Position numbers and translations under genes: made by a program
Assembly (NCBI GenBank): GCA_024281825.1
Contig: JAMWZY010000005.1
Location: 62,001-126,000 of the forward strand
Length of the DNA: 64,000 nt
Origin: Nitrosomonas sp.
GTDB taxonomy: Bacteria; Pseudomonadota; Gammaproteobacteria; Burkholderiales; Nitrosomonadaceae
Reading direction: 5' to 3'
Notes under the pieces: generated by a model
What the model was told of the DNA's origin: nothing
Seen by the model: only the letters and a program-made list of their open reading frames with translations
Database searches by the model: none
In this document: piece by piece, positions 14,938-24,924 of the stretch
How positions within the stretch are numbered: the first letter of the stretch is position 1
How the letters are laid out: each line of letters begins with the position of its first letter

Positions 14938-17676
14938 TTAAAATTGATAGTTCCAAGTGGCTGCGAGAGAACCTTTGCGATCCAGCTGGAATCCATTGAA
15001 GTCATTACTCACCGGTTGTATCCACTCAAAGCCAAAACGGTTGCCTGCAAAACGACCTCGCGGAATGGTGGCATTTAATCCAAAACCGACATCCCAAAAT
15101 TGTCCGCCGTAATTTTGTGGGAAATCCATCGGGCCGATACGTGAACTGGGTGCATCGAAATCGCGTTGAATAGCTCCCTGCCAGGTATAGATACCGCGTG
15201 CCGACGCGGTTAGCCATGGTACTAGATCAATTCCTCCCCATGCGGAAGCTTGGAAAAGATCGCCTAAACGGTAACCGGATTTGTTTTTCTCTTCCATACG
15301 TTTGGTGCCGCCGATTTGGGCACCCCATGACAATCGTTTTTTTTCACCGGTATAGGTCAGGCTGGACATAAAATCCCAGGTGCCACTACCAAGTTGCATA
15401 CCAAAGTGAATCAGACCAGGATCGATGCGATGAGCGCGCCGTTGCTCGATATCAACTTTTCCAGTGGGGGCACTAAAGCCGATATTGATATGCGCACGAT
15501 GACTGGGGATTTGAAACAGTTTAACTAGAGCAGACAAGTAAGTATCGCCAATCGCACCCGTTTCATGTCCGCCAATGCCGCTGTGACTATGCGATCCAGG
15601 GGGGGCGGCTGGTGTCGTGCCATCGAGTTTAAACAGGTTGCGCAGATTCATATTCATATCCATGAATGTTGGCATTAGCATGACGTTGAGCCACTTAGTC
15701 GGGGCATACATGATATCGATCATATGCATGTGCATATTCATATGAGTCGGTGTAAACCGGCAAGGTATCGTATCGCTGCAGCCTTGATCAATGATCGCCT
15801 GGTCTATGACAGCATGCGTACCCTGTTGCATTTGACCATTGGTTTTGTTTAGCATAAATCGATAGCCCACCATGAAATCCCCTTTGTTATCGAGCATGTG
15901 GCCAAACATGATGCCAGCTGGTGGTGTTTTATGAAGTGCGTGGTCAGATGCATGAGACTTGCTATGTGGTAACGCAAGGGGTGATCCGGGTATGTCGATT
16001 CTTTCCATATCGAGCTTGATAGCTGCATTGGCGACATAGTAATCAAAATCGGCAAAACTGCTGCCACCGCTACCGATCTGCATTGAGCTGGCGCGCGTGT
16101 AATATTCAAACCCTGTTTCCAAATCGACACCTTTCCATAAACGCTTTGTTAGCGTGAATCCACCACTCAGTGCACCAAATCCTGCGAGTCGGTGATCGCT
16201 AGAGAAATTCTTGGGGAGTAAGCCAGCATCGTAGGTAACAAATTGCGGTCGTGCAGCCTGTGCGATAGCATCGTCCACTAAATTCCCATTTTGATCAAAG
16301 AAGCTAAAACCATCGGAGGAGAAATATTGCACGTTTGGATTATTGCGATCAATAAAGACTTGCCGTCCTTGTGCATCTACGAGTGGTTTGCTAAATGCTT
16401 GTCGAGAAAATAAGTAATCACTATAGAAATTTGCTGTGTCTTGCGAATAGTAGCGAATGCGGGGTGTTAGCGTCCAATCATTGCCCAATGGTTGGACCCA
16501 GCTAGCATCAAAGGTGTGCGTGTTAACGCCCCAATCGTCGACCGACAATCGGTAGCCTAGATGTAACGCGGTATTGAAGGGGTTAATATGGTGAATATAT
16601 TTGGTATTCAATGCGACTTGATTACGAATATCGGGGCGTTGTTCAATAAGTGCTCGCACTTGACCATTGATGAATCTGGTTTGCTGGTTGTTTAAGTCAT
16701 CGGGATCAACGAAAATGATCGACATCGCTTTGTAAGGATTTTCCATGAAGCCATTACTATGCGTATAGCCAATACTTGCATCGAGTAAGGAATTCTTGCT
16801 CAAGATTTGCGTGACGCCGAGATTCGCGACCCAATCATGTCGATTGCCCTGAAGCACGTCCGATCCGGCTGCACCGCCTTTTCTGACAATCTGGTCTTGA
16901 TAGGCGGTTTTGGTGATGTAAGGTAATGAATCGTGATCGAGGATTGCACCAATGTCGCTGCTGGTATAACCTCCGCTGAATTTTACCGTGGTAAGTTTTT
17001 GATTGAAGTCTAAGCGCCCACCAATGCTCCCAAAACTGGATTTATAGTCTTTCTCACGGGAGAATCCTCCCGACACATGAATGGCAGCCTCATTCCATTC
17101 GTGACTCAAGCCGAAACTGGCTTGGCGGCGGGTTTCGGGTGAAGCAGATGACATGACGTGTACAGAACGTGGATCAACAATACCCGTTGATTGTTTGGTC
17201 AGGGGATCTCGACCGATCGGATCCAGGTTTCGGTCAAGTAGTACGTTACTATTGATCAAGGGAGATGCGCCTACTACCACCTGATTAACGGTTAATGGGC
17301 GGTTGCCTCCATCAGTAGCCAATGGTGTTGTGGTGATTGGCGTGGCTCCTGACCAAGTATCTTGTGTATAGCCGAATGAGAATTTAGTACGATCGGTCAA
17401 TGAGAAAGTACCGCTACCATGTAAAACATCTGCGCTGATGGGATTGTATTTGCTAGGTACTCCATATAAATTGCGCGTACCTTCTTCGTAGCGGCCGTAT
17501 TGAAAATTGATTCGATCTCCAGGAGCGGCTTGAGCTGGAGATGGCATCAATAAGCCAGGCAATACCAATGCAGCAGAGGTCAAAGCATGTAAGATATTTT
17601 TTGATTTTGCAGGTATTGTCTGCGAACAATTCTTATTGGCTAGCTGAAGTGTGGCTTTATGAGTGTGTTGCTGCAA
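14938..17676 (-). CDS. Large DUF3570-type outer-membrane protein with Met/His-rich C-terminal barrel
   Basis: 912 residues. The signal peptide ends near residues 50-51 (P-A-Q-A-A). Alternating polar/hydrophobic strands run throughout and the chain ends in aromatic F (W-N-Y-Q-F), the outer-membrane beta-barrel signature. Residues about 52-560 fit the DUF3570 family. Residues 106-112, D-T-W-S-G-A-T, match the ApbE target consensus D-x-x-S/T-G-A-T/S. The C-terminal third (about 585-912) looks like a second domain of the transporter type found near copper genes; it is rich in Met and His (H-M-N-M-H-M-H-M, then M-L-M-P-T-F-M-D-M-N-M-N). The fusion reading is inferred from length and composition. 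Confidence 0.8.
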   Translation of the reverse strand: MQQHTHKATLQLANKNCSQTIPAKSKNILHALTSAALVLPGLLMPSPAQAAPGDRINFQYGRYEEGTRNLYGVPSKYNPISADVLHGSGTFSLTDRTKFSFGYTQDTWSGATPITTTPLATDGGNRPLTVNQVVVGASPLINSNVLLDRNLDPIGRDPLTKQSTGIVDPRSVHVMSSASPETRRQASFGLSHEWNEAAIHVSGGFSREKDYKSSFGSIGGRLDFNQKLTTVKFSGGYTSSDIGAILDHDSLPYITKTAYQDQIVRKGGAAGSDVLQGNRHDWVANLGVTQILSKNSLLDASIGYTHSNGFMENPYKAMSIIFVDPDDLNNQQTRFINGQVRALIEQRPDIRNQVALNTKYIHHINPFNTALHLGYRLSVDDWGVNTHTFDASWVQPLGNDWTLTPRIRYYSQDTANFYSDYLFSRQAFSKPLVDAQGRQVFIDRNNPNVQYFSSDGFSFFDQNGNLVDDAIAQAARPQFVTYDAGLLPKNFSSDHRLAGFGALSGGFTLTKRLWKGVDLETGFEYYTRASSMQIGSGGSSFADFDYYVANAAIKLDMERIDIPGSPLALPHSKSHASDHALHKTPPAGIMFGHMLDNKGDFMVGYRFMLNKTNGQMQQGTHAVIDQAIIDQGCSDTIPCRFTPTHMNMHMHMIDIMYAPTKWLNVMLMPTFMDMNMNLRNLFKLDGTTPAAPPGSHSHSGIGGHETGAIGDTYLSALVKLFQIPSHRAHINIGFSAPTGKVDIEQRRAHRIDPGLIHFGMQLGSGTWDFMSSLTYTGEKKRLSWGAQIGGTKRMEEKNKSGYRLGDLFQASAWGGIDLVPWLTASARGIYTWQGAIQRDFDAPSSRIGPMDFPQNYGGQFWDVGFGLNATIPRGRFAGNRFGFEWIQPVSNDFNGFQLDRKGSLAATWNYQF

Positions 17677-17737
17677 TTCTTAAAATACCTCGTAGATGAA
17701 GCATTACTACGTGCAGAGCGATTGCAAACTGATTTTG

Positions 17738-17962
17738 CTAATAGCAACCGCAACCACCTCCACCTGATGAGGATTTATGGCTCGGTGCTGCTTCACGGCT
17801 ACTGTAATTATGAGATTGGAATTCGCTTTGCAAAGGATTAGGATCAACTTCCATGGAAGGTTTGGCTAGATTGCCACGCTCCCAAGGCGATACATTAACA
17901 CAACCCATGAGCTCAATACAGATAGTAATCAACAGCAGTTTTCGGGGCAAATAGGTTTTCAT
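17738..17962 (-). CDS. DUF4266 domain lipoprotein
   Basis: 74-residue lipoprotein from ATG 17962 (a TTG codon precedes it). Lipobox L-M-G-C at about residues 17-20, then the family block V-N-V-S-P-W-E-R-G-N-L-A-K-P-S-M, a D-P-N-P-L segment, and a C-terminal tail S-S-S-G-G-G-G-C-G-C-Y. The tail cysteines could bind metal or take part in thiol chemistry. DUF4266 proteins are found beside DUF3570, a TlpA-like thioredoxin and ApbE, as here. No function is established to my knowledge. 61 nt upstream of the DUF3570 gene. Confidence 0.88.
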   Translation of the reverse strand: MKTYLPRKLLLITICIELMGCVNVSPWERGNLAKPSMEVDPNPLQSEFQSHNYSSREAAPSHKSSSGGGGCGCY

Positions 17963-18004
17963 CAAAATACGTTTGATAAATCTCTCAAGGTCAAACCACC
18001 GCTA

Positions 18005-18571
18005 TTAAGGATTTTTAATGGCGACAGAACTACTGGGGTCCTCCAGTAGCAATTCAGTCACCAAGGTACGTAACTGTTGTGTTTCATCTGGGCGGAACCC
18101 TTTATGGATGTGGCGAATGTTGCCTTTCCGGTCAATAATGTAGGAAGTTGGCATCGCCATGACATTAAAACCTTTTGCGCATTGTTTGCTAGGATCAGTC
18201 GCGATAGAAAAATTCACCGGAAATTTTGCAAGAAATTCCTGCGCATCGGTTAATTTTTCATCCAAATTGACGCCAATCACATGCAAACCCTGATTCTTTA
18301 ACTCAGCTTCCAACTGATTGAGAAAAGGAAATGATTTAATGCACGGAGGACACCAAGATGCCCAAAAATCTACATAAACTACTTTTCCTTTAAGCTCATT
18401 CAATTCCAGTATCGGTTCGCCTTCCATATTGGTCAGCGTGCAAGAAGCAGAAATTTTTTCGAGATGATCGGCAATAGCTGACTGTGCCATTGTAAAAAAA
18501 GTGGCAAAAATGACTACAATACCAATACTAGTCATTAATAGAGGGTTTGTTTTTTTTCTAGGTGCTAACAT
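18005..18571 (-). CDS. TlpA-like periplasmic thioredoxin
   Basis: 188 residues from ATG 18571; a TTG at 18613 would add 14. An N-terminal membrane or signal helix is followed by a thioredoxin fold with the active site A-S-W-C-P-P-C. Later come V-I-G-V-N-L-D-E and the cis-Pro region M-A-M-P-T-S-Y, both typical of the TlpA/ResA group. These reduce or shuffle disulfides outside the cytoplasm, often for metal-protein assembly. In this operon the DUF4266 Cys tail is an obvious candidate partner (inference). Confidence 0.88.
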   Translation of the reverse strand: MLAPRKKTNPLLMTSIGIVVIFATFFTMAQSAIADHLEKISASCTLTNMEGEPILELNELKGKVVYVDFWASWCPPCIKSFPFLNQLEAELKNQGLHVIGVNLDEKLTDAQEFLAKFPVNFSIATDPSKQCAKGFNVMAMPTSYIIDRKGNIRHIHKGFRPDETQQLRTLVTELLLEDPSSSVAIKNP

Positions 18572-18621
18572 AAAAAATGCCAGAGTGTTAAATTTTAGAA
18601 CGCCATTTTGCAAGATTCATT

Positions 18622-19083
18622 TTAATTATTCAAACTACTAAACTGCTTAACCGTTATCGCTGTTCCTGTATGCTCTCCACCTGGTAGGCCATTATCAACT
18701 TTGCAGTGGTACGAAACTTCAAAAGCGCGTGCTCCAACTGCTGTTTTAGTGACGAGAAGTTGATAAGTACCAGTACCGCCATCTACTCGAGCAGGGAGTG
18801 AAAAATCATTGTCTCCTGAGACAGGGTCGGTAGTGCTGTCTGCTTGATTACCTTTGATAATCAATAAATTAGTCTGGAGTCCCGCAACTGCACCCGAGAG
18901 GTCTTTTACGGCTGCTTCCAGATAAGAGCTTGGGGGATCACAACTGACTAATGCATATCCTAAAAAATCAGCTTGTTCCCCTGTGACGGCACTTGCTTCA
19001 TGCGCTTGGTTCATGCCGACATGTCCGACCGAAAGTGCCAATAAGAGCATGCTGGTTGATTGTTTGATTCGATATCTTTGCAT
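18622..19083 (-). CDS. Secreted protein of unknown function
   Basis: 153 residues. A signal peptide is visible (hydrophobic S-M-L-L-L-A-L-S-V-G followed by N-Q-A-H-E-A). The mature part has two cysteines (V-S-C-D-P-P and S-Y-H-C-K-V) that could form a disulfide. It looks like a small beta-sandwich. No family recognised. Position as second gene of the operon, 50 nt before the TlpA start, ties it to the copper/flavin theme only by context. Confidence 0.7.
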   Translation of the reverse strand: MQRYRIKQSTSMLLLALSVGHVGMNQAHEASAVTGEQADFLGYALVSCDPPSSYLEAAVKDLSGAVAGLQTNLLIIKGNQADSTTDPVSGDNDFSLPARVDGGTGTYQLLVTKTAVGARAFEVSYHCKVDNGLPGGEHTGTAITVKQFSSLNN

Positions 19084-19182
19084 GATGTTTTTTCCTTATA
19101 GTTCTTTTCCTGCTTAAATCCTTGCCCATTTTACAATATCTGGGCAAGGGATTCTTTGAATCGATCTACATTTTACCTTACA

Positions 19183-19938
19183 TTAAGGTGCAGGCCATAC
19201 TTGTGCGCCATTGAGTTTGATTGGCATATCACGATTAATCTGCGCTGCGGAAGGTTTCACTTCAACGACTTTTCCGGTTGTGCCACAAGAAGCCGGTAGC
19301 GCGGCACGCTTAAAGGTTAATGATGCAGGGCCGTCATCTGCAGTAGGGCTAGCAGGATCTACAGCTCTATCGTAAGGAGTGCCGAGGTTATTATGTGTCC
19401 AGAGATTGACGGTTTCTGCGCTAAATCCAGAAATCGGTGTTATTTCACAAATATCCGCAACGGATACATAAACTTTAACACTGGCTGCGCACGAATCGGC
19501 CTTGAAAGTAGCAGCACTGACTCGAAAAGGTATGAATCCAGCTAGATTATGGGGGAGCGAATCTCCGCCACCTGCCCAAAACCCTAATACATTTCCTATA
19601 TCATCCACTTTTTCGTCTTGAAATTTGAAAACAGCCGTACTGTATATTTTCTGATTGAGGTTGCCCCAGTTCTCGATAAAGTCTGTAATTTTTCCGGTGT
19701 AAGGTGCACCATCAACCGTAATGGTCGAATCAACACCATCAGGAAATACGATGCTGGTGCCAATAATATTTTTTTCTCCACAACCGTGGCCGATCACAAC
19801 GTTATTTGTGATTCTGACACCTTCGGTGACTTCTGGCACTTCCAGTCGAGTATGCGCCAATAAGCTCGTGCTCATTAGGGCGATCGTTGATGCGACGAAC
19901 GATGTCGCAATAAAATTTAGCTTGTGATTCTTACGCAT
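19183..19938 (-). CDS. YcnI/DUF1775-like secreted copper-binding protein
   Basis: 251 residues, first gene of the operon. The signal peptide is followed by L-L-A-H-T-R-L, so the mature protein would start with His; YcnI proteins bind copper through an N-terminal His. The G-H-G-C-G-E-K-N stretch followed by V-F-P-D-G matches the H-G-C block of the DUF1775 family. It is longer and more divergent than typical YcnI, so the family call is moderate. A paired Cys set further on (A-D-S-C-A-A, A-D-I-C-E-I, A-S-C-G-T) may form disulfides. A 358-nt upstream region with a perfect palindrome precedes it. Confidence 0.68.
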   Translation of the reverse strand: MRKNHKLNFIATSFVASTIALMSTSLLAHTRLEVPEVTEGVRITNNVVIGHGCGEKNIIGTSIVFPDGVDSTITVDGAPYTGKITDFIENWGNLNQKIYSTAVFKFQDEKVDDIGNVLGFWAGGGDSLPHNLAGFIPFRVSAATFKADSCAASVKVYVSVADICEITPISGFSAETVNLWTHNNLGTPYDRAVDPASPTADDGPASLTFKRAALPASCGTTGKVVEVKPSAAQINRDMPIKLNGAQVWPAP

Positions 19939-20296
19939 GATGACTTCCTGTAAATTATAGTGTTTAATGGGTCAAGAAACATTGCCATTGATTAAAAATT
20001 AATTATTGTTTTTTATGTGGAAACACTGAGTCATAGAGTCATAGCACATTAATCAGCATCCACTGTTCGATTATCTTTTTCTGATGTGAAAATAGCAATG
20101 CGACAAATTGTCGCACCCCCTATCTTGTATCGTGAGTAATCATGGTCGCTATGGGTTGGTATTAAGTTTTGATTGAAGCAATGCGTTTCATGAATTTTGT
20201 TTGGGTAAATCCGTATTGGGCAATATAGCTAGGATTGCCCGGTAACATAGTAAATAGGGGTGAGGTCATTTCTAAATTTGTTGCGGAAAGAGGAGT
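19939..20296. other. 358-nt divergent intergenic region with a GCGACA palindrome
   Basis: Lies between the copper/flavin operon (leftward) and a small conserved gene (rightward). A short minus-strand frame at 20162-20371 has no family features and overlaps the rightward gene, so it was not called. The one structured element is the palindrome at 20099-20115. Confidence 0.6.
20099..20115. repeat. Palindrome TGCGACAAATTGTCGCA
   Basis: Two 8-bp arms around one central base. A nearly identical element is at 33293-33309, and 20 of 21 bases match when flanks are included. Both lie in divergent promoter regions, so an operator for a dimeric regulator is plausible. The regulator is not identified. 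Confidence 0.6.
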
Positions 20297-20587
20297 ATGA
20301 TACTTAAAAAATCGATTAAGGAATTTAACTTGCAACTCGGTGATCGGGTGTCGCTTCTGGATACGGATCATCCTAGAATTGCGGAAAAAATTTTACTGCA
20401 TTGGGGATACAAGGAATTTTATCCACTTATTGATAAATTACTGCTAGTGGAGAAGGAACGTAGTAGGCAAGGATTTTCTTTGGAGGTGGTGGAAGAAATT
20501 TATCTATTGCAGGAAATTCACGATAAAAAATTTCCTGCAACTAGGCCATCCGATGATAAATTTAAAAATCCGTTTGCATGGAAATGA
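20297..20587 (+). CDS. Small hypothetical protein (96 aa)
   Basis: 96-residue cytoplasmic protein, charged and helical, opening M-I-L-K-K-S-I-K-E-F and containing L-L-H-W-G-Y-K-E-F-Y and a C-terminal F-K-N-P-F-A-W. Purine-rich GGAAAG lies about 6 nt before the ATG. Codon pattern and composition look like a real gene. It resembles short conserved proteins of betaproteobacteria, but I cannot name a family. Next gene is purB, 91 nt downstream. Confidence 0.65.
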   Translation: MILKKSIKEFNLQLGDRVSLLDTDHPRIAEKILLHWGYKEFYPLIDKLLLVEKERSRQGFSLEVVEEIYLLQEIHDKKFPATRPSDDKFKNPFAWK

Positions 20588-20663
20588 ATTCCAGTGTGGT
20601 TAATTTCGTTAAAAAATTGACTGCATCGTTTGTCAGGCAGCATGATAAAATACGCGGTATTAA

Positions 20664-22055
<1,392 letters not shown>

Positions 22056-22128
22056 TGTAATTTTTTGCGGGCATTGATATGTTAGGGATTACTTTTTTTA
22101 AAAAACCTCAATAATTTTTATGTGAGGT

Positions 22129-22156
22129 CTTGAAATTTACTTGATCGACCTAATAT
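22129..22156 (+). promoter_or_regulatory. Candidate sigma-32 heat-shock promoter of grpE-dnaK-dnaJ
   Basis: CTTGAAA, a 13-nt spacer and CCTAATAT. The -35 matches the E. coli heat-shock element exactly and the -10 partly (CCCCATnT). It ends 27 nt before the grpE start and fits the chaperone operon. No CIRCE repeat was noticed. Confidence 0.5.
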
Positions 22157-22183
22157 TGCCTTGATTAGATATTAGGAGATCCA

Positions 22184-22777
22184 ATGCAAAATTCAGAAAA
22201 TCCAAAAGATTCAGATAGTAGTGAAGCATCTCATAACGCTGATACTAATGAAACCAAAGTGCCAGGGATTACCAATGATGCAACTATTCCAACGGGAGAC
22301 ATTAAAACGTCTGCACCTAATTTTGAGCAATTATTAAAAGAAGCAGAAGCGAAAGCAGGAGAATATTATGATTCCTGGATACGTGCAAAAGCGGAAACGG
22401 AGAATATTCGTAAACGATCACAAAGTGATGTAGCAAACGCACATAAATATGCTGTAGAAAGTTTTTCAAGTGCTTTGTTGGATGTTATGGATAGCTTGGA
22501 CGCGGCTCTGGCAATCGATAGCGCTACTGTTGAGAGCTATAAGAATGGAATGGAGTTGACGCATAAGCAACTGCATGCTGCTTTTGATAAATTTGGCATT
22601 AATATTATTAATCCCAAAGATGAAAAGTTTGATCCTCACCAACACCAGGCGATGTGTATGGTCGACTCGGATCTTCCACCTAATACGGTGGTTCAAGTGA
22701 TGCAAAAGGGTTATAGGTTGCATGATCGTATTCTTCGCCCCGCTTTGGTGTCTGTATCCAAAGCAGCAGGAGCTTGA
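22184..22777 (+). CDS. grpE: Nucleotide exchange factor GrpE
   Basis: 197 residues. Releases ADP from DnaK. An acidic, low-complexity N-terminus is followed by the long dimerising helix (Y-D-S-W-I-R-A-K-A-E-T-E-N-I-R-K-R). A C-terminal beta-rich domain follows, with the conserved G-Y-R-L-H-D-R-I-L-R-P-A-L-V. AGGAGA lies before the ATG. First gene of grpE-dnaK-dnaJ. Confidence 0.96.
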   Translation: MQNSENPKDSDSSEASHNADTNETKVPGITNDATIPTGDIKTSAPNFEQLLKEAEAKAGEYYDSWIRAKAETENIRKRSQSDVANAHKYAVESFSSALLDVMDSLDAALAIDSATVESYKNGMELTHKQLHAAFDKFGINIINPKDEKFDPHQHQAMCMVDSDLPPNTVVQVMQKGYRLHDRILRPALVSVSKAAGA

Positions 22778-22842
22778 ATTTCTTAAAAGTAGCCTCCATT
22801 TACGCATCAGCTTATTGAATTTATTTTTATAAGGATCTAGAC

Positions 22843-24780
22843 ATGGGAAAAATTATCGGCATTGATCTGGGTACAACGAATTCGTGTGTATCCGTAATGG
22901 AAAATGGAAAACCCAAAGTAATCGAAAACTCGGAAGGCGCGAGAACCACGCCTTCCATTGTTGCTTATACTGAAGATGGTGAAATTTTAGTTGGCGCGTC
23001 GGCTAAGCGGCAAGCCATCACTAATCCTAAAAATACACTATTTGCAGTAAAACGTCTTATTGGACGCCGTTTTAACGAAGATATGGTGCAACGAGATATC
23101 AAGATGGTGCCTTATAGTATTGTCAAGGCTGACAATAATGATGCTTGGGTGGAGGTACGCGGTAAGAAAATTGCACCGCCAGAAGTTTCAGCGCAAGTGT
23201 TAGTGAAAATGAAGAAAACTGCGGAAGATTATTTGGGTGAAACAGTTACCGAGGCTGTCATTACGGTACCTGCTTATTTTAATGATTCGCAGCGCCAAGC
23301 AACGAAAGATGCTGGTCGTATTGCTGGATTGGAGGTCAAACGGATTATTAATGAACCAACAGCCGCTGCTCTTGCGTTTGGATTGGACAAAAAAGAAGGC
23401 GATCGAAAAATAGCGGTTTACGATTTGGGTGGTGGTACTTTTGATATATCGATTATTGAAATCGCTGAGGTTGATGGTGAACACCAGTTTGAGGTACTAG
23501 CCACCAATGGAGATACTTTCCTTGGTGGAGAAGACTTTGATTTGCGCGTCATCGAGTATTTGGTGGATGAATTCAAGAAGGAAACCGGTATTGATCTTAA
23601 AAAGGACATGCTAGCGCTACAACGTCTGAAAGATGCTGCAGAAAAAACTAAAATCGAACTGTCTTCCAGTCAACAAACCGAGGTGAATTTGCCTTATATC
23701 ACTGCGGATGCATCTGGGCCTAAGCACTTGGCTGTGAAAATAACTCGTGCAAAATTGGAAAGCCTCGTTGAAGACCTGATTGACCGTACCGTTGGACCGT
23801 GCCGTACAGCAATCAAAGATGCGGGGTTGGCTGCGTCCGATATTGATGACGTGATCTTGGTTGGTGGGCAAACACGTATGCCGAAGGTACAGGAAAAAGT
23901 AAAAGAGATTTTTGGTAAAGAGCCTCGTAAAGATGTTAATCCTGATGAAGCAGTTGCAGTGGGTGCTGCGATCCAAGGCGGCGTCTTACAAGGAGATGTC
24001 AAAGATGTGTTGTTACTGGACGTAACGCCATTGTCTCTGGGTATTGAGACATTGGGGGGGGTGATGACTAAACTCATTCAGAAGAACACCACGATTCCAA
24101 CCAAAGCGCAACAAGTTTTTTCTACTGCGGAAGATAATCAGACCGCGGTAACGATTCATGTTTTGCAAGGCGAACGTGAAATGGCGTCGGGCAATAAGAG
24201 TCTAGGGCAATTTAATTTAAGCGATATTCCTCCATCAGTACGAGGCATGCCGCAAATTGAAGTAACGTTTGATATTGATGCAAATGGTATTCTTCATGTT
24301 TCAGCAAAAGATAAAGCAACTGGCAAGGAAAATAAAATTAAGATTCAAGCCAGTTCTGGTTTATCAGATGCGGAAATTGACCGCATGGTTAAAGATGCAG
24401 AAGCGCATGCCGAGGAAGATCATAAAATTTTGGAATTAGTTTCTAGTCGCAATCAATGTGATGCAATGATTCATTCCGTTAAAAAGTCGCTGAAGGAATA
24501 TGGAGAGCAGTTGAGTGACGAGGAAAAATCTAAAATTGAAGTTGCATTGAAAGAAGCGGAAGACATACTTAAAACTGATAAAAAAGAAGATATTGATGCA
24601 AAAACTCAAGCTTTGGCAGAAGCCTCTCATAAATTAGCTGAGAAAATGTATCAGAAAGAGGGCGATCAGCAGGCACAAACTCAGGCAGGTGCAGGTACTT
24701 CATCCTCCAATCAGCAAGAAAAACCTGTTGAAGGTGAAGTTGTTGATGCCGAATTTGAAGAAGTAAAAGATAAGAAATAA
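22843..24780 (+). CDS. dnaK: Chaperone DnaK (Hsp70)
   Basis: 645 residues, full length. The ATPase domain has [20 protein letters not shown] and V-G-G-Q-T-R-M-P. The linker [12 protein letters not shown] leads into the peptide-binding domain, and the tail ends E-E-V-K-D-K-K. Refolds proteins with DnaJ and GrpE. 65 nt after grpE. Confidence 0.98.
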   Translation: MGKIIGIDLGTTNSCVSVMENGKPKVIENSEGARTTPSIVAYTEDGEILVGASAKRQAITNPKNTLFAVKRLIGRRFNEDMVQRDIKMVPYSIVKADNNDAWVEVRGKKIAPPEVSAQVLVKMKKTAEDYLGETVTEAVITVPAYFNDSQRQATKDAGRIAGLEVKRIINEPTAAALAFGLDKKEGDRKIAVYDLGGGTFDISIIEIAEVDGEHQFEVLATNGDTFLGGEDFDLRVIEYLVDEFKKETGIDLKKDMLALQRLKDAAEKTKIELSSSQQTEVNLPYITADASGPKHLAVKITRAKLESLVEDLIDRTVGPCRTAIKDAGLAASDIDDVILVGGQTRMPKVQEKVKEIFGKEPRKDVNPDEAVAVGAAIQGGVLQGDVKDVLLLDVTPLSLGIETLGGVMTKLIQKNTTIPTKAQQVFSTAEDNQTAVTIHVLQGEREMASGNKSLGQFNLSDIPPSVRGMPQIEVTFDIDANGILHVSAKDKATGKENKIKIQASSGLSDAEIDRMVKDAEAHAEEDHKILELVSSRNQCDAMIHSVKKSLKEYGEQLSDEEKSKIEVALKEAEDILKTDKKEDIDAKTQALAEASHKLAEKMYQKEGDQQAQTQAGAGTSSSNQQEKPVEGEVVDAEFEEVKDKK

Positions 24781-24807
24781 ATTATTTTATTGTTATTATT
24801 TTTCAAG

Positions 24808-24854
24808 GCGCAGGTGCGAAAAAGATTTTATATCTTTTCCGCGCTCTGCGTTTT
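24808..24854 (+). terminator. Long hairpin with T-run between dnaK and dnaJ
   Basis: An imperfect stem brings together CGCAG / CTGCG, GCG / CGC and AAAAGAT / ATCTTTT around TTTAT, followed by TTTT. It is terminator-shaped but lies inside the chaperone operon, so it may lower dnaJ relative to dnaK or protect the 3' end of the dnaK message. Confidence 0.6.
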
Positions 24855-24924
24855 AATTATGTAAGAAGAGTTTTATTTGAATCTATGCGGGTATTGGCAA
24901 TATAGATAATAGTTTGGAATCGAT

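Noticed and set aside
19939..20098. Possible sigma-54 promoter (TGGCA...TTGAC) before the copper/flavin operon
   Set aside because: The spacing and the -12 GC element do not fit the consensus.
20162..20371. 69-residue minus-strand frame before the 96-residue gene
   Set aside because: Overlaps the better-supported plus-strand gene and shows no family features.
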